60,576 bases of DNA from Nocardia tenerifensis NBRC 101015 (GTDB lineage: Bacteria; Actinomycetota; Actinomycetes; Mycobacteriales; Mycobacteriaceae): positions 1-60,576 of the forward strand of contig NZ_BAGH01000313.1 of the NCBI RefSeq assembly GCF_000308715.1, written 5' to 3'. This document shows, in pieces, positions 36,364 through 44,354 of the stretch. Under the pieces are notes generated by a model that had not been told where the DNA came from, did no database searches, and saw only the letters and a list, made by a program, of their open reading frames with translations. The stretch's first letter is position 1; each line of letters starts with the position of its first letter. Made by a program: the position numbers and the translations under genes.

Positions 36364-37006
36364 ATGACGAACCACGCCGCGGCAGGGCCGAGGGCCCTCG
36401 AGGTACAGGACGCCGTCCGCCGGGCTCACCAGCGCGTCATCGACGCGGAGACACGAGCCAGCCGCGCGGCGATCATCGACGCCTTCCGCCAGCGGCTGTG
36501 CACCGATCCCCGGCGCTCTGACCGACAGGGACTTCCTGGCACTCGCCGACCGCACCGTTCTGCACCGAGCCATCGTCCTGGCCACCTGCCGGCAGGCGAG
36601 GGCGGACGCGTGCGATCTCCAGGTCCACGATCCCAGGACCGGGGTGCTGCACTTGGCCCGGCACCTCGGCTTCACACCGGCCTTCCTCGACTACTTCGCG
36701 GCCGTCGACGCCGACGTGCCATCCGCGTGCGCCCTGGCACTCACCACCGGCCGCCAGGTCTTGGTGGACGAGGTCGCGTCCAGCCCTGTCTTCGACGGCC
36801 AGACCCGCGCGGTCATGCTCGCGTCCGGCTCCCGGGCGGTACAGACCTACCCGCTGTTCGACGACCACGGCGGCCTCCTCGGCATGCTGTCGATGCACTA
36901 CCACCGTCCCGGCCTACGCGAGGACCACGAACCGCTGGCCAAAGCTGCCGCTACAGCCCTGGCCAGCCTCGACACGGTGGTCAAGCACGCTTCGCCGATT
37001 CCGTAG
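36364..37006 (+). pseudogene. GAF-domain protein with an apparent 1-base frameshift
   Basis: The ATG at 36364, four bases after the hybrid kinase, gives a helical N-terminus (VRRAHQRVIDAETRASRAAI). At a run of four C (36508-36511) the frame fails; dropping one base continues as LTDRDFLALADRTVLHRAIV and a GAF-like domain with FDDHGGLLGMLSMHYHRPG, ending at 37006 (213 residues corrected). Such proteins commonly accompany PAS/response-regulator pairs. The same kind of one-C surplus occurs in the response regulator two genes upstream, so a sequencing cause is possible. Confidence 0.65.
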
Positions 37007-37134
37007 GCGAATCGTTCCAGTACCTACTCGCAACCGGTCGGCAGCGAGCCCCGCGACGCGGCTGTTGAACGCCGCCGACGGTGGGCATGCCGAGGTCGGT
37101 CTGGCGGGTGATCCGAGTGAGTCGCAGCGCCGAG

Positions 37135-38484
37135 TCAGCTCTGCGCACGACCGAGCAGATGGCGCAGCGCCGAGGCGAGATCCGTTGTGCGGAAACGATG
37201 TCCGGCCCGGTCCAGCGCGGCGGGCACGACACGCTGACTGGCGGCGGCGAGTTCGCGGGCGCCCTGCTCGCCGAGCAGCAGCGCCGGGCCGAACTCGGGC
37301 ACCGGGAGCAGCGCGGGCCTGCGCAGCACGCCCGCCAGGATATTGGTGTATTCGATATTGCGAACCGGTTGCGGCGCAACGGCGTTCACCGGTCCGGTCA
37401 GGCCGGTGTCCCAGAGCGCGCGATAGTAGACGTCCACCAGATCGTCGATCCCGATCCAGGACAGCCACTGCTCCCCGTCTCCGATGCGGCCGCCGAGCCC
37501 GGTCGCGAACAGCGGGCGCAGCAGACGAAGGGTGCCGCCGCGTGGTGACTGCACGATGCCGGTGCGCACCTTGACGACCCGGACACCGCCCTCGGCCGCC
37601 GCATCGGCGGCTCCTTCCCACGCGTCCACCACGTCTGCCAGGAAACCTCCACCGCGCGAGGCGGTTTCGGGTAGTCGCTCGTCGCCGCGGTCGTAGCCGT
37701 AGTAGCCGATGGCGGACGCGCTGACGAAGGCAGGCACGCCCGCGCGGGCGGCCAGCGCGGCGAGGCGCTCGGTCGGCTCGATCCGGCTGTCGAGGACGGC
37801 CTGCTTGTGCTCGTCGGTGAAGCGTCCGGCGATCGAGGCGCCCGCCAGGTGCACCACCGCGTCCACGCCGTCGAACAGATCGGGTGCCGGGTCGTCCGGG
37901 TTCCATTGGCGCTCACCGGCTTTCGCGGCGTGCCGGACCAGGCGGAGAACGGTGTGGCCACCGGTCGTCAGGAACGCGGTGAGCGCGGAGCCGACCAGCC
38001 CGGACGCGCCGGTCACCGCGATCGTCTTGCCCGTGAAGCCCGCCTTCGCGGCGTCGGCGTGCGCGGCCAGGTCGTCGGCCAGCTGTCGATAGCGGTAGTC
38101 GAACATCGGGCGGAGCGCGAACGCGGGCACCGGCGTGCGCACCCGATCGAGCACCCTGGTGTGCGCCTCGTCGACGACCTCGAAGTCGTGCGTGTGCCGC
38201 CAGCGCAGCAGCAGTCCGGTGGGCAGCGAGGCGAGCCCGTCGACGCCGATCCGGTCGGCGAAGCGGCGCGGCGGGTCGTAGTGGGCCGGCTCGTGCCTGG
38301 CGACCCAGCGCAAGCCGCCGGGCAGCGCGAGCACCGCGGTGCCCTCGGCCAGCGAATCGGCCTCGGCCAGCACCGATGCGGGTTGCCACGGCGGCGCCAG
38401 CCGCGCGAAGGCGCCCGGCCGGGCATACCAGTCGAAGACCTCGGACCGTGGTGCCGCGACGACGCTCGAACACTCGATGCCCAT
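37135..38484 (-). CDS. TIGR01777-family epimerase with N-terminal SRPBCC domain
   Basis: A 449-residue protein. Residues 1-145 form a START/SRPBCC-like domain (IECSSVVAAPRSEVFDWYAR). From residue 150 on, an NAD-dependent epimerase/SDR domain has AVTGASGLVGSALTAFL, VVHLAGASIAG, SASAIGYYGYDRGDE and the C-terminal DUF1731 segment (ALLLGEQGARELAAASQRV). The substrate is unknown. Relatives occur in light or singlet-oxygen regulons with photolyase. Its promoter is leaderless, with TAGAGT six bases before the ATG and a TTGCAA -35 that lies inside the third copy of the TGCATC operator. Confidence 0.88.
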   Translation of the reverse strand: MGIECSSVVAAPRSEVFDWYARPGAFARLAPPWQPASVLAEADSLAEGTAVLALPGGLRWVARHEPAHYDPPRRFADRIGVDGLASLPTGLLLRWRHTHDFEVVDEAHTRVLDRVRTPVPAFALRPMFDYRYRQLADDLAAHADAAKAGFTGKTIAVTGASGLVGSALTAFLTTGGHTVLRLVRHAAKAGERQWNPDDPAPDLFDGVDAVVHLAGASIAGRFTDEHKQAVLDSRIEPTERLAALAARAGVPAFVSASAIGYYGYDRGDERLPETASRGGGFLADVVDAWEGAADAAAEGGVRVVKVRTGIVQSPRGGTLRLLRPLFATGLGGRIGDGEQWLSWIGIDDLVDVYYRALWDTGLTGPVNAVAPQPVRNIEYTNILAGVLRRPALLPVPEFGPALLLGEQGARELAAASQRVVPAALDRAGHRFRTTDLASALRHLLGRAQS

Positions 38485-38490
38485 GCGACG

Positions 38491-38518
38491 ACTCTAACCA
38501 GACACGGCCTTATTGCAA
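38491..38518 (-). promoter_or_regulatory. Leaderless promoter of the TIGR01777 gene
   Basis: On the minus strand: -35 TTGCAA (38513-38518), a 16-bp spacer, and -10 TAGAGT (38491-38496), with six bases to the ATG at 38484. This is the geometry of a housekeeping promoter whose transcript begins at the start codon. The -35 hexamer overlaps the operator copy at 38513-38533. Confidence 0.55.
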
Positions 38519-38533
38519 CGTTCATGCATCGTT
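38513..38533 (+). promoter_or_regulatory. Putative light-regulator operator, copy 3
   Basis: On the plus strand: TTG-N9-TGCATCGTT, with repeat units TGCAAC and TGCATC separated by N5 (11-bp period). It lies in the divergent region between the TIGR01777 and SnoaL-like genes and overlaps the former's -35 box. Confidence 0.65.
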
Positions 38534-38614
38534 GTTGCGGGAATCGTCGAGATCGGCCCAACTGGAACTTGTTCTACCATGGGAGCAGTCATCGTCGACA
38601 TCGGAGGATCTGTC

Positions 38615-39418
38615 ATGCCGCTGGAACCCTCGGCCGCCGAGCTGTTGACGGCCGTCCAGGCGTCACCCCGCGCGGTCGCCGTGCACGACAAATCCGCGTG
38701 GGTCGACCTGTTCGCCGCCGGCGCCGAGGTGAACGACCCGGTCGGCGCGCGTCCGCACATCGGCCGGGCCGCCATCGAGCGCTTCTACGACACCTTCATC
38801 GGTCCGAACGACATCGCCTTCCGGATCGAGCGCGACATCGTGGCGCCGCCGACGGTGGTGCGCGACCTGACCATCGAGACGACCATGTCGACCGGGGCCA
38901 GGGTCTCGGTCCCCATGCACCTGCGCTACCGGCTGGTCGAGGAGGACGGCGGCTGGAAGATCGCGCACCTCGCCGCGCACTGGGAACTCGCCCCGATGAT
39001 CGTGCAACTCCTGCGCACCGGACCGAGCGGGTTCGGCGCCGCGCTGCGGCTCGGCCCGCAGTTGATCAGCAATCAGGGTGTGGACGGCGCGCTCGGCATG
39101 CTGCGTGCGCTGGGCGGGATCGGACGGACGGGCAAGCGCGTCGCGTCGCGGCTGTTCGCCGCGGCGGGCAGCACCGACCTGGTTCGCGTGCGCGGGCTGC
39201 TCGGCCACTACGCCGTCGTCGAATTCCCTGCGGGCACACCGGTTTCGGTGGAGGAGTTCACCAACCGGGCGCGAAACATGCGGTGGGGCAAACTGATCGC
39301 GGCCGGACGCACCGTGTCGGCGACGGTGCGTTTCGGCGACACCCGCGGGGTGGCGTTCGTCGAGTTCGCCGCCGGCGCGCCGAGCATCAGCAGCGTTCGG
39401 TTCTTTCTCACGGAGTGA
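38615..39418 (+). CDS. SnoaL/NTF2-like protein
   Basis: A 267-residue protein with an N-terminal NTF2/ketosteroid-isomerase-like domain (residues 15-130; DLFAAGAEVNDPVGARPHIG, GRAAIERFYDTFIGPNDIAF, LRYRLVEEDGGWKIAHLAAHWEL) and an uncharacterised C-terminal half. The start ATG 38615 has GGAGG 8 nt upstream, so an in-frame start at 38513 is rejected. It may be an enzyme or a binding protein for a small hydrophobic ligand. NTF2-like genes are recurrent neighbours of photolyase and TIGR01777 genes. Its 3' end overlaps the convergent desaturase gene by 11 bp. Confidence 0.8.
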   Translation: MPLEPSAAELLTAVQASPRAVAVHDKSAWVDLFAAGAEVNDPVGARPHIGRAAIERFYDTFIGPNDIAFRIERDIVAPPTVVRDLTIETTMSTGARVSVPMHLRYRLVEEDGGWKIAHLAAHWELAPMIVQLLRTGPSGFGAALRLGPQLISNQGVDGALGMLRALGGIGRTGKRVASRLFAAAGSTDLVRVRGLLGHYAVVEFPAGTPVSVEEFTNRARNMRWGKLIAAGRTVSATVRFGDTRGVAFVEFAAGAPSISSVRFFLTE

Positions 39419-40304
39419 GTTGAACAGGCTTGGCCGCCAACGGTTCCGGCGCGACCGGCCGCTGCTCGGTCCAGCCGGGCGGGCCGAAGACGTAGCCGAG
39501 GCGGCCGCGCCAGGTGGCCGCGCCGCGCACGTCGCGGACGAGTCCGGCCAGCTCGTGGTAGTTGACCTTCAGCGGGTTGTCGGTGCCGACGTTCTTGGTG
39601 AGTCCGTAGTGGATGGGCTCGGACTCGGCGGCGAAGCTGCCGAACATGCGGTCCCAGACGATGAATATGCCGCCGTAGTTCTTGTCGAGGTAAGGCTGAT
39701 TGGAGCCGTGGTGGACGCGGTGGTGGGCCGGGGTGTTGAACAGGAACTCGATCGGGCGAGCCAGTGTGGTGACCCGCTGGGTGTGGATCGGGAACTGGTA
39801 GAGCAGGCCGATGCTCTGCAGCAGGAAGATCATCCATACCGGGAATCCGAGCAAAGCCGCTGGCACCCAAGCCATTCCGCGCAGCACATTGGCGACGGGA
39901 TGCACCCACGGCAGGCGAATCGCGGTCGACAGGTTGAAGTACTCGCTGGAGTGATGGACGCTGTGCGCCGTCCACAGCAGGCGAACCCGGTGGTCGGCGC
40001 GGTGCGCCCAGTAGTAGCAGAAATCGGTGACCACCAGCCCGAGCACCCACACCCACCACGACCTCGCGGACAGGTGCAGCGGGGTGATCGCCGCCGCGGC
40101 CACCACCGCGGAGAACGGAATCAGGTACTGCGTCAGCGGTTTGGCGAGACGGCCGAGGGTGAAGGTCGCGATGTTCGACATGGTGTCGCGTCCCGACCCG
40201 CCGTTGGCCGGGCGGTCCGGGTCGCGCCGGTAGGCGATCCACTCCACGAGCATGAAGAACGCGAAGGCCGGGAGGGCATAGGTCAACAACTCCAGTCGGT
40301 TCAC
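39408..40304 (-). CDS. Sterol desaturase/fatty acid hydroxylase family membrane protein
   Basis: About 298 residues from a GTG at 40304 (VNRLELLTYALPAFAFFMLV), which gives a natural N-terminus; a longer frame to 40358 is the alternative. It is a di-iron membrane oxygenase with the three histidine boxes HRADH, HSVHH and HHRVHH and four or more hydrophobic helices. Family members hydroxylate or desaturate sterols, carotenoids or fatty acids. The substrate is unknown. In a light-response setting a carotenoid or lipid role is conceivable, but that is only inference from position. Confidence 0.85.
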   Translation of the reverse strand: MNRLELLTYALPAFAFFMLVEWIAYRRDPDRPANGGSGRDTMSNIATFTLGRLAKPLTQYLIPFSAVVAAAAITPLHLSARSWWVWVLGLVVTDFCYYWAHRADHRVRLLWTAHSVHHSSEYFNLSTAIRLPWVHPVANVLRGMAWVPAALLGFPVWMIFLLQSIGLLYQFPIHTQRVTTLARPIEFLFNTPAHHRVHHGSNQPYLDKNYGGIFIVWDRMFGSFAAESEPIHYGLTKNVGTDNPLKVNYHELAGLVRDVRGAATWRGRLGYVFGPPGWTEQRPVAPEPLAAKPVQLTP

Positions 40305-40568
40305 GAGAACTCGTCCGTCGTCGAGCACGACGCTACGGGCGCTGGCCTGCGCGAACATCGCGCCGCCGGGGGATTCGGCGTCCCCCGCGCGGGGGACGCG
40401 ATCGGGGCCTCCGGCGGGCAGAGTCGACCGCGACGGCCGGGATCAGCGCGCGGCGGCCGGAGCGCCGATCTCGCCAGACCTGTGCCGAAGTCCGGCCGGA
40501 TGGGACTCGACACAGGGCCTAGGATCGCCCGCGAGGGGCTCGCACGACCGGAAGGCGGTGGCGCACTG

Positions 40569-41738
40569 TTGGATCTGAGCAGGTCGCTGGCCCGCCAGTC
40601 GCTGGTGGTCGCGGTGGTCGCGGCGCTGATCGACGGCGTGCTGCTCGCGCTGTGCGGCGTGTTCGCCTTCGCGCCGTGGCATACCGTCGCGGTGCTGACC
40701 GGCATCGTCCTCAGCGACCTCGCCTTGGCCGCGCCGCCGCGCACCGCAGCCGTCGTCGCGGCGAGCCAGGTGGCGATTCGACTGGTCGCGGCCGTGCTGC
40801 TGCACCGGCACGGTTTCGAGGGGCAGTTCGCGGGCGTCGGCCTGTTGGTCGCCGGGTACCGCGCCGGCGCGTGGCTCACCGGCGCGAGGTCGGTGCTGAC
40901 CATGCTCCTGCTGTGCGGCGGCGTCGCGTGCGCGAACGTGCTGGCCTACCACCGCGGCGGGCACGACTGGCGGCTGCTCGTCGCCTCGATGGCGGCCGCG
41001 GGCTGCGTGCCGTGGCTGGTCGGCCGGTACACCGCCGCGCGCGGCGCCTACATCGCCGACCTCGAGCAGCGGGAGCGGCAGCGCCGCCAGGAGCATCAGG
41101 TGGCGCTCGAACGCGCGGTGACCGAGGAGCGCGCGGCCATCGCGCGCGACCTCCACGACGTGATCTCCCATCATGTCAGCGCCATCGGCATCCACGCGGG
41201 CGCCGCCCGAATGGCCTTGGCGGGCAACGGGAACGGCGCGGCGACCCGGTCGCTGGCGGCGGTGGAGTCGAGCAGCAGGGCCGCGATGGTGGATCTGCGG
41301 CGCCAACTCGACCTGCTGCACGGCCGCGACGACGCGGGGCAGCGCCAGCCCGGCCTCGTCGACATCGACGGCCTGATCGAGCATGTGCGGGCCGCCGGGT
41401 TGACCGTCGAGGTCGCCGTGCGCGGCACGGTGGTCGAGTTGCCGGAGTCGTTGGACGTCACGGTGTATCGGATCGTGCAGGAGATGCTGACCAACGCGCT
41501 GCGCCACGGCGATGGAGACCACGCGCGGCTGGAGGTGGTGTACGAACCGGATCGGGTACTGATCCGGGCGACCAATCCCATTCCGCGGGCGCCCACGGCC
41601 GCCGAAACCGCCGTGCCGCGCGGGCTCGGCGGAATCCGCCGTCGCACCGAGCTTTTCGACGGCGAGCTCGACTACGGGCCCGACGCGGCCGGAACCTCTT
41701 GGCACACCGCGGTTTCCGTCCCGATCGGAGGAGCATGA
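40569..41738 (+). CDS. NarL-type sensor histidine kinase
   Basis: About 389 residues. Four to five membrane helices occupy residues 10-150, then a short coiled coil, HisKA_3 with phospho-acceptor in ERAAIARDLHDVISHHVSAI, and an HATPase domain (VYRIVQEMLTNALRHGDG, PRGLGGIRRR). The start is uncertain: TTG 40569 has GAAGG about 13 nt upstream, while ATG 40500 would add 23 residues. It overlaps the response regulator start by 4 bp, so the pair is coupled. Signal unknown. Confidence 0.85.
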   Translation: MDLSRSLARQSLVVAVVAALIDGVLLALCGVFAFAPWHTVAVLTGIVLSDLALAAPPRTAAVVAASQVAIRLVAAVLLHRHGFEGQFAGVGLLVAGYRAGAWLTGARSVLTMLLLCGGVACANVLAYHRGGHDWRLLVASMAAAGCVPWLVGRYTAARGAYIADLEQRERQRRQEHQVALERAVTEERAAIARDLHDVISHHVSAIGIHAGAARMALAGNGNGAATRSLAAVESSSRAAMVDLRRQLDLLHGRDDAGQRQPGLVDIDGLIEHVRAAGLTVEVAVRGTVVELPESLDVTVYRIVQEMLTNALRHGDGDHARLEVVYEPDRVLIRATNPIPRAPTAAETAVPRGLGGIRRRTELFDGELDYGPDAAGTSWHTAVSVPIGGA

Positions 41739-42466
41739 ACCGGCCGATCCGGGTGCTCGTCGCCGACGACCACAGCATGTTCCGCTCCGGCCTGCGCGCG
41801 GTCCTCGACAGCCAGGCCGACCTCGACTGCGTCGCCGAGGTCAGCGACGGCCGCGCGGCCATCGCCGAGACCGCCCGGCTGCGCCCGGATGTCGCGATCC
41901 TCGACGTGCGCATGCCCAAACTGAACGGGCTCGCCGCGACCGAGGCCATCGTCGCGGCGGGCGGCACCTACGTCCTGGTGCTCACCACCTACGACAGCGA
42001 CGCCAACCTCTATCGCGCGCTGCACGCGGGGGCGAGCGGGTTCCTACTGAAGAGCCTGCCGCCGGAGGAACTCGTCGCCGCCGTCCGGATCGCGTTCCGC
42101 GGCGACGCGCTGATCGATCCGTCGATGACCCGCCGGCTGGCCGCCCGCTTCGCCACCACCCTCGCCCCGCCGCACACTCCGCCGGAGCTCGAGCACCTCA
42201 CGGCCCGCGAGCTCGAAGTGCTGCTGCTGCTCGCCGACGCCCGCAGCAACGCCGAGATCGCCACGCTGCTCGGCGTCGGCGAGGAGACGGTGAAGACTCA
42301 CGTCTCCCGCGTGCTGGCCAAACTCGGGGTGCGTGACCGCATCCACGCGGTGGTCTACGCCAATCAGCACGGGCTCGTCCCCCGCACACCGCCCGGAAAC
42401 CGCCCGTCGACCAGGGCGTCTCGGCCGACACGACGAACCGACCGGGGTATGTCCGATTCCGGCTGA
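41735..42466 (+). CDS. NarL/LuxR-type response regulator
   Basis: A 243-residue regulator. The REC domain has VLVADDHSMFRSGL with the phospho-acceptor in VAILDVRMPKLNG and the Lys in FLLKSLPPEE. The C-terminal LuxR helix-turn-helix reads LTARELEVLLLLADARSNAEI and VGEETVKTHVSRVLAKLGVRDR. The ATG sits in a GGAGGAGCATGA context overlapping the kinase stop. The last 30 residues are a disordered Arg/Pro tail. Targets unknown; the secreted repeat protein directly downstream is one possibility. Confidence 0.92.
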   Translation: MNRPIRVLVADDHSMFRSGLRAVLDSQADLDCVAEVSDGRAAIAETARLRPDVAILDVRMPKLNGLAATEAIVAAGGTYVLVLTTYDSDANLYRALHAGASGFLLKSLPPEELVAAVRIAFRGDALIDPSMTRRLAARFATTLAPPHTPPELEHLTARELEVLLLLADARSNAEIATLLGVGEETVKTHVSRVLAKLGVRDRIHAVVYANQHGLVPRTPPGNRPSTRASRPTRRTDRGMSDSG

Positions 42467-42477
42467 GTGGACGTACG

Positions 42478-42500
42478 GTCGACCAGACTGACTGGTCTAC
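42478..42500. promoter_or_regulatory. Palindrome upstream of secreted repeat-protein gene
   Basis: Inverted repeat GTCGACCAG-N5-CTGGTCTAC, perfect over the inner six bases of each arm with one mismatch in the outer three. It lies 20 bp before the ATG at 42520 and after the response-regulator stop at 42466. There is no T tract, so it is more likely an operator than a terminator. Confidence 0.5.
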
Positions 42501-42519
42501 TTCGGTGGAACGGAGTGAT

Positions 42520-43368
42520 ATGCGGATGGATCGTCATAGAGTCGCTGCCACGGTCGTCGCCTGTTCTGTGCTGCTGTTTCCGGTGGCGGGCGTCGCAAGC
42601 GCGCAAGAACCCGCGGGCCAGGCACCCGGTGATCGTTCGGTCGAGCAGACCACGCAGCAGGCCCTGATGCGGCAGGCAAGGCTGCGGGCGGCGAGTGCGC
42701 GTGATCGCGCCGAGGCCGCGCTTCGCATGACGGCTCCGATGCCGCAGACCGGGCTCGCGACGCCGAAGGGCGAACTTGCGACACCGAGGCGCGAACTCCC
42801 AACGCCGAGGCGCGAACTCGCGACGCCGAAGGCCGAGTCCGCGTCGCCGAAGATCGAGCCCGCGTCGCCGAAGGGCGAGTTCGTGTGGCCGAAGACTGAA
42901 CTCACGTCCCCGACCCCGGAACTCACGTCGCCGAACACCGAGGGAACGTCGCCGAATACCGAGGCCGCGCCGAAGTGCGGCGTCGGCACGCACGACACCC
43001 TGCACACCGGAATCGACAGCGCGATCAAGGCCGCCGAGGCCGCCTCATCCGTCGCGGGCTCCGCCCAGGCCGCCGCCGACGCCGCCCGCGGGGCCCTCGC
43101 CGCGGTCCTCGCCACCGAGGCCGCCACCAACGGCTTCCTCGACACCTTCGAGGCCGAACGCGCCGCCCGCGCGGCGGAGAAGGCCGCCGCCGCCCCCGAC
43201 GACGTCGAACTGGCCGATGCCGCCGCGGCGGCGGAGAACCGCGCGATGCGGGCCACCATCCGACGAGCAGGCAAGGCCGTCCCGCTCATCGGCAAGACGA
43301 GGCGGGCCGGCGCCGAAACACCAACCCGCCCTTCACCTTCGGCTAGGAGCCAGCGCCCGGTTCGCTGA
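42520..43368 (+). CDS. Secreted protein with ten 7-residue Pro repeats
   Basis: A 282-residue exported protein of unknown function. The signal peptide is about 28 residues (VAATVVACSVLLFPVAGVASA). Residues 80-149 are ten 7-residue units of the type ATPKGEL, changing gradually to TSPNTEA, likely an extended Pro-rich stalk. After a single Cys the C-terminal part (about 155-260) is Ala-rich helix (KAAEAASSVAGSAQAAADAA), then a basic tail. The start ATG 42520 has GGAG five bases upstream. Its end overlaps the convergent VOC gene by 26 bp. Confidence 0.75.
   Translation: MRMDRHRVAATVVACSVLLFPVAGVASAQEPAGQAPGDRSVEQTTQQALMRQARLRAASARDRAEAALRMTAPMPQTGLATPKGELATPRRELPTPRRELATPKAESASPKIEPASPKGEFVWPKTELTSPTPELTSPNTEGTSPNTEAAPKCGVGTHDTLHTGIDSAIKAAEAASSVAGSAQAAADAARGALAAVLATEAATNGFLDTFEAERAARAAEKAAAAPDDVELADAAAAAENRAMRATIRRAGKAVPLIGKTRRAGAETPTRPSPSARSQRPVR
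42757..42966 (+). repeat. 21-bp tandem coding repeat (10 units)
   Basis: Ten 21-bp units encode [APVT]-[TSW]-P-[KRTN]-x-E-x heptapeptides in the secreted protein. Early units are basic (ATPRREL) and late units uncharged (TSPNTEG), a gradient that suggests stepwise duplication. Confidence 0.8.
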
Positions 43369-44149
43369 CCGTCGTCGCCGGATCGATCACCCCGAACGCC
43401 TCGCCCTGCGGGCCCTGCAGCACGCCCATCCGGCCGAACGCGCTGTCGTGCACGCCCATCAGGACCGTCGCGCCCAGCTCGGTGGCCTTGGCGACGGCCG
43501 CGTCGGTGTTGTCGACCTGGAACCAGGTGAGCCAGAACGACGGGGCGTCGCCGGGCGTCTTGCTCGCGTCGTTGACGCCGCCGACCGGATCACCGTCCTG
43601 CGCGAGGCCGAAGGTGGAGTAGACGAAGTTCTGGCCATCGCCGATTTCGGTGTAGTGCCAACCGAATACGGCCGCGTAGAACTCCTGTGCCTGCTTGTAC
43701 CGATCGGTGTGCAGCTCGTTCCAGCAGTACGCGCCGTCCTCGTTGTAGACACCGGCTCCTTTGTGCGCCTTGGCTTCCCATACGCCGAAGATCGCGCCGA
43801 CCGGGTCCGCGGCGACGAACATGCGCCCGACGTCGAGCACGTCGAACGGCGGCATCATCACCGAACCGCCTGCTGCGGTGACCTTTTCGGCGATGTCGTC
43901 GGCACTGTCGGCGGCGAAGTAGGTGGTCCACACCGACGGCATGGCCGCGCCGCCCGGCTTGGGCCCGATTCCCGCGGCGGGCCTGCCGTGGCGTAGCGCC
44001 ATCAGATAGCCGCCCGCGTCCGGCGGGCTATCCATGATCTCCCAGCCGAACAGCTCGGCATAGAACGCGCGAGCCCGCGCGGTGTCGTCGACCTGACTGT
44101 CGACCCAGCACGGTGTTCCCTGCGGCCAGCTTCCGTCGTGAGTGGGCAT
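43343..44149 (-). CDS. VOC-family (glyoxalase/dioxygenase superfamily) protein, two domains
   Basis: A 268-residue protein with two vicinal-oxygen-chelate modules: residues 10-130 (CWVDSQVDDTARARAFYAEL) and 140-262 (CWNELHTDRYKQAQEFYAAV). The start ATG 44149 has AGGAGG about 8 nt upstream. This tandem form is common in actinomycetes, where its substrate is generally unknown. It stands alone. Confidence 0.87.
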   Translation of the reverse strand: MPTHDGSWPQGTPCWVDSQVDDTARARAFYAELFGWEIMDSPPDAGGYLMALRHGRPAAGIGPKPGGAAMPSVWTTYFAADSADDIAEKVTAAGGSVMMPPFDVLDVGRMFVAADPVGAIFGVWEAKAHKGAGVYNEDGAYCWNELHTDRYKQAQEFYAAVFGWHYTEIGDGQNFVYSTFGLAQDGDPVGGVNDASKTPGDAPSFWLTWFQVDNTDAAVAKATELGATVLMGVHDSAFGRMGVLQGPQGEAFGVIDPATTVSEPGAGS

Positions 44150-44354
44150 ATCCGTGGCCTCCTTGACCTCGGTGCGCTGAAGTGCGGCCGGACGCGGCCG
44201 GCACCCGGCCCAGTCAACCACCGCGCCACCTCGGGAAACAGCGAAATCGCGGTACCCGTCGGGCTACAGTCCGGCAACAACGGACAAGCCTCACCAACCG
44301 GACACTCCCGGCGCATCTGTTGCCGGAGCATGCCGCGATCAGCAGGATGGCGGG

